64,000 nt of DNA from assembly GCA_934203205.1 (NCBI GenBank), contig CAKPYV010000004.1, positions 37,522 to 101,521 of the forward strand. The letters run 5' to 3'. The position numbers and the translations under genes were made by a program. The stretch comes from an uncultured Anaerovibrio sp. (GTDB taxonomy: Bacteria > Bacillota > Negativicutes > Selenomonadales > Selenomonadaceae). The notes below the pieces were generated by a model. That model had not been told where the DNA came from. It saw only the letters and a program-made list of their open reading frames with translations, and made no database searches. Of this stretch, positions 57,420 to 64,000 are shown one piece after another (within the stretch, counting starts at the first letter, position 1; the number at the start of each line of letters is the position of its first letter).

Positions 57420-59081
57420 TCATTTCCTTCTTAGGCAGACATGTTTGCCACAAAAAGCCACACCGTATTTCCATACATTGTCAATACCCTGCTCAGAAAA
57501 CATTACAGCATATTCCCGGCTTTCAATCTGTTCTGCCGCCGCTTCCGCCTTTGCTGGCAGGTCCGCCTTATCATCAGCTTTTTTAAACTCCAGCAGTACG
57601 CCGCAGACATTTTTATTGTGAGGTACAAGGGCCAAATCAAACCGTCCGTAGCCACTCTCGCAGTTGGATTTTACGATATACCTGTCACGCAGCAAGACGC
57701 ACATCCCCAGCATTAGGCCATGATAAAAACTTTCGCCATTGGCCGTATCGTGATAGCTGACCAGATTGCGCAACAATCTCGACAATTCCGCCTCAAAGAC
57801 TTCCACATTCCCTGCCAGCATGGCCTGCAACATGTTCCTCAGCTCACTTGTGCCCCGATATCCGTTCATATACTGCATAACTTCACGGGCAAATAAAGTA
57901 TAAATTTCCTTGTTGGGAATTGCCATCTCAACTACACGCCCGAACATATCAATTTCTTCCCCCATGGCCTTCAAATAGCCGGTTGTCAGCAACATGGTAT
58001 ACAAATCATCCCTGTTCCTGCCGATATCGGTATATACCACGCCTTCCTGCAAAGGCTTGGCCACACTGCCGCCCTCCAGTAAATGCTGAAGTTCCGCCCG
58101 GCTGCCGCCGTCCAAATCCTGCAACAGATATTTGATAATGCCATTTTCCGATGTATTTACCCAATAGGCCCCCAGCTTGCAATCATTTTGAAAATACTTT
58201 ATGACTGACCAGGGATTATATATTTCCTTGCCACCAAACAAATAGCCGTCATACCACTCTTTCAGTTCCGGCAGCTTATCCTCTCTGTCAAGCTGGGCAG
58301 CAATTCCCTGCACCTCATCAGGTGTAAAGCCAAAAACATCACCATAATCATTTTCCAACACCGAGCATACATGCAGATTATTCAAGCCACTGAAAATGCT
58401 CTCTTTCGCCACACGCAACACCCCTGTCAGCACTGCAAATTCCAAATTCTTGTTCGACTTCAACAATTTACTGTAAAATGGCCGCATACATACAATCATT
58501 TCATCATAAAATCCATGCTCCCAGGCATACTGCACCGGTGCATCATACTCATCAATCAGCACAATTGGCTTTACGCCATAATAGCGGCACAAATATTCTG
58601 ACAGGCGACTTAAACTCATGGCAAACTCTGCCACCATATATTCATCGGCCTGCTTAATCTTCTCAAAATACCCTTTTTCATCCTCTGACAAAACATCAGC
58701 TTCCAGCAAAAAGGAAAACTGTTTATATAAATCAGACAGCATAGCCCGCAGCATGCACATAGTTTTCTTAAAATTTCCTACCCCCATATCCTTCAGGGAA
58801 ATAAAAATCACAGGATATTTACCCTGCTTTTCCATATAAAAATCCCCGGCTAGGACTATCTTCAAGCCATCAAACAAATTGCCGCCAGCGGCATTTATAT
58901 CGAAAAACTCCTGCAGCATGCTGAGCATCAATGTCTTGCCGAACCTTCTTGGCCTAGTGATTAATGTCACCTGTGCATGATAATCTATCAGCGATTTGAT
59001 AAAATGCGTCTTATCGACAAAATAATAATCTTCCTCCCTGAGCATTCTGAAATCATCTATTCCTATTGGCATCCTGCACAT
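57420..59081 (-). CDS. AAA-ATPase-like protein with C-terminal PD-(D/E)xK domain
   Basis: A 553-aa protein of the common anaerobe family of AAA-ATPase_like plus PDDEXK_9. IGIDDFRMLREEDYYFVDKT at the N terminus, Walker A RPRRFGKT (46-53), PIVLIDEYDAPV, then ESGYGRFDLALVP and GVLLEFKK near the end (D and ExK). Copies are often numerous and mobile; function unknown, perhaps DNA maintenance or defence. Confidence 0.9.
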   Translation of the reverse strand: MCRMPIGIDDFRMLREEDYYFVDKTHFIKSLIDYHAQVTLITRPRRFGKTLMLSMLQEFFDINAAGGNLFDGLKIVLAGDFYMEKQGKYPVIFISLKDMGVGNFKKTMCMLRAMLSDLYKQFSFLLEADVLSEDEKGYFEKIKQADEYMVAEFAMSLSRLSEYLCRYYGVKPIVLIDEYDAPVQYAWEHGFYDEMIVCMRPFYSKLLKSNKNLEFAVLTGVLRVAKESIFSGLNNLHVCSVLENDYGDVFGFTPDEVQGIAAQLDREDKLPELKEWYDGYLFGGKEIYNPWSVIKYFQNDCKLGAYWVNTSENGIIKYLLQDLDGGSRAELQHLLEGGSVAKPLQEGVVYTDIGRNRDDLYTMLLTTGYLKAMGEEIDMFGRVVEMAIPNKEIYTLFAREVMQYMNGYRGTSELRNMLQAMLAGNVEVFEAELSRLLRNLVSYHDTANGESFYHGLMLGMCVLLRDRYIVKSNCESGYGRFDLALVPHNKNVCGVLLEFKKADDKADLPAKAEAAAEQIESREYAVMFSEQGIDNVWKYGVAFCGKHVCLRRK

Positions 59082-59192
59082 AATAACACCACCTTCACCA
59101 TAAATTTTATCACATCAACACAATTATTAATAGCAATTTACATACCGCCTTCAGCAAAATGCAACATACAAAAAGAATAAATTTACAACAAA

Positions 59193-59248
59193 AAACCGCA
59201 ACCAGACCTTGATAGGCACTAACACCTTATCAAGACCGATTGCGGTTT
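59193..59248 (-). terminator. Terminator after purL
   Basis: AAACCGCAATCGGTCTTGATA pairs with TATCAAGGTCTGGTTGCGGTTT nearly throughout, followed by TTTTGTTG on the minus strand. Confidence 0.9.
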
Positions 59249-59270
59249 CTTAGTTAATTCAATTTAATGC

Positions 59271-62200
59271 TTACAGCTTGTAATATGCTACACCAGCTTC
59301 GAAGATCTTCTGATCCTGCTCACCTGGTACATTCATAGCTACAGAGCCGCCGATACGCTCGGAGTGTCCCATCTTGCCCAATACACGGCCATCAGGGCTG
59401 GTAATACCCTCAATAGCATTGATGGAGCCATTAGGATTAAATGGCATCTCCATAGTAGGATTGCCTTCCTCATTAACATACTGAGTAGCAATCTGACCGT
59501 TAATTCTCAGCTTGGCCACAACCTCCTTGTCAGCAAAGAAGCGGCCCTCACCATGAGAAATAGGAATAGTGAATACATCACCAGGACGTACATTGTTGAA
59601 CCAAGGAGACAGATTGGATACAACCTTGGTGCGAACCATGCAGGAAGCATGACGGCCAATCTGATTGTGAGTCAGGGTTGGAGAAGCAGCATCCAGATCC
59701 CGAATCTCACCGTATGGAACCAAGCCCAGCTTAATCAAAGCCTGGAAGCCATTACAGATACCTAGCATCAGACCATCCCGCTTCTGCAGCAGCTCATGAA
59801 CAGCCTCCTTGATACGAGGGTTGCGGAACATAGCTGCAATAAACTTACCGGAACCATCTGGCTCATCACCGCCACTAAAGCCACCTGGCAGCATAACAAT
59901 CTGGGATGCCTTGATACCCTTAACAATAGCCTCTACAGACTCCTCTACAGCCTGTGGAGTCAGGTTGCGAATAACCAAGGTCTCTGGATCGCCGCCTGCT
60001 CTGCTGAAAGCTCTGGCAGTATCATATTCACAGTTAGTGCCTGGGAATACAGGAATGAAAATCTTTGGCTTGGCTATGCCAACCTTTGGCGTAACTCTAT
60101 TGCCACCAGTGTAGATATACTCGCTGGCAGTTTTCTTCTCCCCTACCTTTACCTTGGTTGGGAAAATCTTCTCCAGTGGAGAGGTATAAGCCTTCTTAGC
60201 CTCAGCGAAGCCAATAACAGCCTCACCAGCCACAATATTGCTATTCTGAGTAGTTGTACCCAGCTCATAGCAGCCAGTACCAGCCAAGGCCTCCTTAATA
60301 TCGGAATCAGGAGCAACCTCCAAAATCAAAGCACCGTAGTCAGCCTTGAACAAATCCTCCATAGATGGCTTGGAATTGAAGCGGAAGCCAATGCCGTTAC
60401 CCAGACACATCTTGGTAATAGCAGCAGCAGTACCACCCATACGAACACTGGAAGCAGCAAATACCTTCTTGGCAGCAATGAAATTGCTTACCTTCTCGTA
60501 GGTATCCCGCAGCTTGCGGAAATCAGGCATTGCCAGCTTGTCCTTTGGCATTGGTACATAATAAACCTTGCTGCCAGCCACCTTAAACTCAGGAGAAAGG
60601 GCATTATCTGCCTTCATAACATCCACAGCAAAGGAGGTCAGAGTTGGTGGAACAGTCAAATCCATAAAGGTACCAGACATGGAGTCCTTACCGCCAATGG
60701 CAGGAATCTCCAGCTGATGCTGTGCCCAAAGAGCACCCAGCAAAGCAGCAAATGGACGGCCCCACTTTCTGCTATCAGTACCCAGGCTCTCAAAATACTC
60801 CTGGAAGGTCAGACGAATCTTATCCGCACGACCGCCCAAAGCTACCATCTTGGCTACAGACTCAATAACAGCATACATAGCACCGTGGAATGGGCTCCAC
60901 TCCATGAGATATGGATTGTAACCATAGGTCATAGCAGTAGCTGTAGTGGTTTCTGCCCCAATAACAGGCAGCTTAGCCACCATACCCTCAGTAGGAGTCA
61001 GCTGGTTCTTGCCACCGAAAGGCATAAGAACGCTGTTACCGCCAATGGAAGAGTCAAAGCGCTCAGCCAAACCCTTCTGGCTGCATACATTCAAATCCTT
61101 CAAGTTCTCCAGCCATGCCTTCTCCAAATCAGGAGCCAAAGCGGCTACCTTGCCAGGAATATGGTCTAAATAGCAAGTCTCCTTAGCAGGAGTTTCCACA
61201 ACTACATTGATATGCTGCTTGACACCATTGGTATCCAAGAAATCACGGCTCAGGTTTACAATGGTATTCTGACGCCAGTTCATAACCAGACGACGGTTAT
61301 CTGTAACAACAGCTACCACAGCGGTTTCCAGATTCTCCTCGTCAGCAGCCTTGCAGAATGCTTCTACATCCTTCTTGTTAATAACAACGGCCATACGCTC
61401 CTGAGACTCGGAAATTGCCAGCTCAGTACCGTCCAAACCCTCGTACTTTTTCTTAACAGCATCTAAGTCTATTACCAGGCCATCAGTCAGCTCGCCAATA
61501 GCAACAGAAACACCGCCTGCACCAAAATCGTTGCAACGCTTAATCATACGGCTGATTTCTGCATTGCGGAACAAGCGCTGAATCTTCCGCTCAGTAGGAG
61601 GATTACCCTTCTGAACCTCTGCACCGCAGGCAGTCAAAGACTCCAGAGTATGCTCCTTGGAAGAACCAGTAGCACCGCCACAGCCATCACGGCCGGTACG
61701 ACCACCTACCAGCACAATAACATCCTCAGTGGTAGGAACTTCACGAACTACATTTACCTTTGGTGCAGCTGCAATAACAGCACCAATCTCCATACGCTTA
61801 GCCAGGAAGCCCTCATGATATACCTCGGAAACCTGACCAGTAGCCAAGCCAATCTGATTACCATAGGAGCTATAGCCTGCTGCTGCCCCCAAAGTAATCT
61901 TCTTCTGTGGCAGCTTGCCCTTCAGAGTTTCGCTAATAGGACGGCGTGGATCTGCTGCGCCGGTAACACGCATAGCCTGATATACATAGGAACGGCCAGA
62001 CAATGGATCCCGGATAGCACCGCCCAGACAGGTAGCAGCGCCACCAAATGGCTCAATCTCAGTAGGATGGTTATGGGTTTCGTTCTTGAACATAACCAGC
62101 CATTCCTCATTTTTGCCACCAATATCTGCATTAACCACAATACTGCAAGCGTTGATTTCCTCGGACTTGTCCAAATCCTCCAGCTTGCCCTGCTTCCGCA

Positions 62201-63053
62201 GTGCCTTCATGCCAATAACAGCCAGATCCATCAGGGTAACATCGCGATTCTGGCCAGCATAGAGATCCTTTCTATCTGCCAAATACTGATCATAAGCCTT
62301 GCTGATAGGCTCTGCATAATAGCCATCCTCAATATCCACCAAATCCACAGCTGTGGTAAAGGTAGTATGACGGCAATGGTCTGACCAGTAGGTATCAATT
62401 ACCCGAATCTCGGTAATGGTTGGGTCCCTCTTCTCAGTATCTCTGAAATACTCCTGACAGAATTTCAGATCCTCAAAGCTCATGGCAAAGCCTCTAGCAT
62501 CCATGAAGGCATGGAGAGCAGCCTCATCCATAGTGGTAAAGCCCTCCAGCAGCTCTACATCAGCTGGAGCCTGGAATTTCATATCCAGAGTCTCTGGCTT
62601 TTCCATAGAGGCCTCACGGCTTTCTACTGCGTTAATATAGTAGCTCTTGATTTTCTCCACATCTGCAGCAGAAACATCACCTACCAGAACTACCACTCTA
62701 GCTGTAGCAATCTCTGGACGCTCCTTCTGAGTTACCAGCTGTACGCACTGAGCAGCGGAATCTGCGGTCTGGTCATACTGGCCTGGCAGATATTCTACTG
62801 CAAACATGGTAGAATTAGGGAAGCTTGGCAGCTCCTCCTCATAAACCACATCCACAGGAGGTTCAGAGAAAACGACAGCCTTTACCTGGGCATATTCCTC
62901 ATCACTAAGGCCCTCAATATCATAACGATTGAACAGGCGGACAGCCTTCAGCCCGGACAGTCTGAAGCTCTCTACCAAATCGTCATGCAGCTGCTGGGCA
63001 GGGATGTCAAAGAAGCCCTGACGCTTTTCCACAAAAATTCTTCTTACACTCAT
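59271..63053 (-). CDS. purL: Phosphoribosylformylglycinamidine synthase (single-chain)
   Basis: A 1260-aa enzyme of purine synthesis, with synthetase and C-terminal glutaminase in one chain. RIFVEKRQGFFDIPAQQL at the start, HCRHTTF, NHPTEIEPFGGAATCLGG, GDEPDGSGK, and MLGICNGFQAL with the glutaminase cysteine. GGAGGCAG precedes the ATG. Confidence 0.98.
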   Translation of the reverse strand: MSVRRIFVEKRQGFFDIPAQQLHDDLVESFRLSGLKAVRLFNRYDIEGLSDEEYAQVKAVVFSEPPVDVVYEEELPSFPNSTMFAVEYLPGQYDQTADSAAQCVQLVTQKERPEIATARVVVLVGDVSAADVEKIKSYYINAVESREASMEKPETLDMKFQAPADVELLEGFTTMDEAALHAFMDARGFAMSFEDLKFCQEYFRDTEKRDPTITEIRVIDTYWSDHCRHTTFTTAVDLVDIEDGYYAEPISKAYDQYLADRKDLYAGQNRDVTLMDLAVIGMKALRKQGKLEDLDKSEEINACSIVVNADIGGKNEEWLVMFKNETHNHPTEIEPFGGAATCLGGAIRDPLSGRSYVYQAMRVTGAADPRRPISETLKGKLPQKKITLGAAAGYSSYGNQIGLATGQVSEVYHEGFLAKRMEIGAVIAAAPKVNVVREVPTTEDVIVLVGGRTGRDGCGGATGSSKEHTLESLTACGAEVQKGNPPTERKIQRLFRNAEISRMIKRCNDFGAGGVSVAIGELTDGLVIDLDAVKKKYEGLDGTELAISESQERMAVVINKKDVEAFCKAADEENLETAVVAVVTDNRRLVMNWRQNTIVNLSRDFLDTNGVKQHINVVVETPAKETCYLDHIPGKVAALAPDLEKAWLENLKDLNVCSQKGLAERFDSSIGGNSVLMPFGGKNQLTPTEGMVAKLPVIGAETTTATAMTYGYNPYLMEWSPFHGAMYAVIESVAKMVALGGRADKIRLTFQEYFESLGTDSRKWGRPFAALLGALWAQHQLEIPAIGGKDSMSGTFMDLTVPPTLTSFAVDVMKADNALSPEFKVAGSKVYYVPMPKDKLAMPDFRKLRDTYEKVSNFIAAKKVFAASSVRMGGTAAAITKMCLGNGIGFRFNSKPSMEDLFKADYGALILEVAPDSDIKEALAGTGCYELGTTTQNSNIVAGEAVIGFAEAKKAYTSPLEKIFPTKVKVGEKKTASEYIYTGGNRVTPKVGIAKPKIFIPVFPGTNCEYDTARAFSRAGGDPETLVIRNLTPQAVEESVEAIVKGIKASQIVMLPGGFSGGDEPDGSGKFIAAMFRNPRIKEAVHELLQKRDGLMLGICNGFQALIKLGLVPYGEIRDLDAASPTLTHNQIGRHASCMVRTKVVSNLSPWFNNVRPGDVFTIPISHGEGRFFADKEVVAKLRINGQIATQYVNEEGNPTMEMPFNPNGSINAIEGITSPDGRVLGKMGHSERIGGSVAMNVPGEQDQKIFEAGVAYYKL

Positions 63054-63099
63054 TGATCTGCCTCCAATATCTATAATAAAAAAACAAAGATAGCTAATA

Positions 63100-63582
63100 T
63101 TATCTCATATGGTCTATGGCAATTTTTACTACCACCTTGGTAACCTGCTGTGGGCCTCCCTCTGGAGAACCACAAGGCCGATGCACATCGGTGGGATAAA
63201 GCACAGCAAAATCTCCTGCTGCCAATTCGATGCCGCTGATAGGAATCAAATTATCAAAGAAAACAATATCCTTCTCCTGGTCATAAGGATCGCATACCTT
63301 CAGCTCAGGACTCATAGGACACCAGCCCATTTCCTCCCGACCGCTGACAATATACTGCACATCTACATAACGACGATGGGCCTCCGGCTTGCCGCTATCT
63401 GGCTCTCTGGTTTCGTATCTCTGTAGAATAGCCACGCTGTCCTCACCATGAATGGGATATTTACCATCCTCCATGGTGGTAAAATCATGGCTGCGGAGGA
63501 ACTCCAATGCCTCTCTAACGGCCTCTGGGTATCTGCCAAAGCCGGAAGCTGCCTCCTTCATATTTCCAATAATCAATTTCAT
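63100..63582 (-). CDS. YhcH/YjgK/YiaL family protein
   Basis: A 160-aa cupin-like protein (DUF386): EGKYPI-like DGKYPIHGEDSVAIL, EAHRRYVDVQYIVSGREEMGW, and PTDVHRPCG. Family members act in sugar (sialic acid or hexose) catabolism. No good ribosome-binding site before the ATG at 63582; a mobile element with its terminator ends at 63601. The upstream region may have been replaced. Confidence 0.88.
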   Translation of the reverse strand: MKLIIGNMKEAASGFGRYPEAVREALEFLRSHDFTTMEDGKYPIHGEDSVAILQRYETREPDSGKPEAHRRYVDVQYIVSGREEMGWCPMSPELKVCDPYDQEKDIVFFDNLIPISGIELAAGDFAVLYPTDVHRPCGSPEGGPQQVTKVVVKIAIDHMR

Positions 63583-63600
63583 CTACTGCTACTAAAAATA

Positions 63601-63616
63601 TAGACAAACATGTCTA
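63601..63616 (-). terminator. Terminator at the 3' end of the tnpB transcript
   Basis: TAGACA-TGTT-TGTCTA hairpin followed by TATTTTTAG on the minus strand, 200 bp after the tnpB stop and just upstream of the YhcH gene. Confidence 0.65.
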
Positions 63617-63810
63617 CACTAGATGTTTCGCCACAATCTCACGATTTGCAGTTCCTTATTCATCGTGTATGCTTTGGTTAAGTCCTGAGACTTCAACTAC
63701 TCGCAAGTTCTTGTACACTCCAAAGGCATTGGCAATACACTCCTTGTTTAAAACAAGGAGGCAAGCCTGTTCCCGACTAGCCATCGGTACATATATCGAG
63801 AATTTTGTCG
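63617..63810 (-). ncRNA. Possible omega RNA / right end region of the IS200/IS605 element
   Basis: In IS200/IS605 elements the tnpB 3' end is followed by a structured guide RNA. Here this stretch has a strong hairpin (CTCCTTGTTT-AAACAAGGAG, near 63740-63760) and AAGTC-TCAG-GACTT on the minus strand. The exact end of the element and the guide cannot be set without a second copy. Confidence 0.4.
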
Positions 63811-64000
63811 TTAAGCTACCCGATATTCTTTTGCATCTCGCAAATTAAGTGCAGCGTTAAAATCCCTATCCTCGGTATAACCGCACTTAGGACAAATATA
63901 TACGCGGTCTTTGAGTTTTAGATCTTTATTTGTATGTCCACAAGTATGACAGGTTTTAGAACTTGGGTAAAATCTATCGACTGTTCTAAACTCTATACCG
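63811..64000 (-). mobile_element. tnpB: TnpB (IS200/IS605 family), C-terminal part, cut by window edge
   Basis: About 62 codons remain, on the minus strand. Zinc-ribbon CHTCGH...CPKCG and RDFNAALNL, as in TnpB RuvC-like nucleases, with FYPSSKTC before it. TnpB is an RNA-guided DNA nuclease tied to its element. Ends in KEYRVA at the TAA at 63811-63813. The 5' part is outside the window. Confidence 0.93.

Noticed and set aside
59796..61169. A 457-aa open frame on the plus strand over purL
   Set aside because: Antisense shadow of purL; low-complexity composition.

Overview
The window looks like a chromosomal segment from an anaerobic, diderm Firmicute of the Negativicutes (Selenomonas/Anaerovibrio-like). 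This is inferred from the hrcA-grpE-dnaK-dnaJ-prmA order under a CIRCE operator, a single-chain PurL of about 1260 aa, a TAXI-type TRAP transporter, an outer-surface sugar locus of pseudaminic acid type, and moderate G+C broken by AT-rich islands. Every gene I can support is on the minus strand, so the order of transcription runs from high to low coordinates. I see no rRNA, tRNA or CRISPR array.

Region 1 (1-29013) is a large surface-glycan locus with accessory genes inserted in it. The glycan part includes a CDP-glucose arm (rfbF, and rfbG cut by the window edge), five of the six pseudaminic acid genes (pseB, pseC, pseH, pseG, pseI; no pseF is seen), a PIG-L deacetylase, two formyltransferases, two paralogous radical SAM/SPASM proteins, a thiamine-diphosphate enzyme fused to an FkbM methyltransferase, acyltransferases and glycosyltransferases. 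Three G8-G9 tracts lie in this locus. One of them puts an acetyltransferase out of frame, which suggests phase variation of the glycan.

Scattered between the glycan genes are AT-rich genes that look like mobile defence. They are a reverse transcriptase fused to an HD-hydrolase-like domain with a 172-residue partner (288-4013), bounded by 39-nt near-identical direct repeats; a three-gene HEPN operon (4192-5893); an FRG-domain gene next to a small metallopeptidase (6792-8413); and an ATPase with a PD-(D/E)xK-like partner (26154-27849). The RT-HD module is the best candidate for an undescribed system.

Region 2 (29014-38437) is mostly housekeeping: a tiny overlapping ORF pair, prmA, dnaJ, dnaK, grpE and hrcA (promoter plus CIRCE), hemW and holA, then a PqqD-like protein. 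Region 3 (38412-50841) holds an OPT transporter, comEC/comEA, queF with an IS200/IS605-like end scar in its leader, a PAS-GGDEF-EAL protein, a TAXI TRAP transporter with DUF1850, and tcdA. Region 4 (50911-64000) holds a divergent FtsZ, an EamA exporter, a dihydroxyacetone kinase/glycerol kinase set (dhaM, dhaL, dhaK, glpK), an AAA-ATPase-like/PD-(D/E)xK gene with a small follower, purL, a YhcH-family gene, and the 3' end of an IS200/IS605 tnpB that runs off the window.
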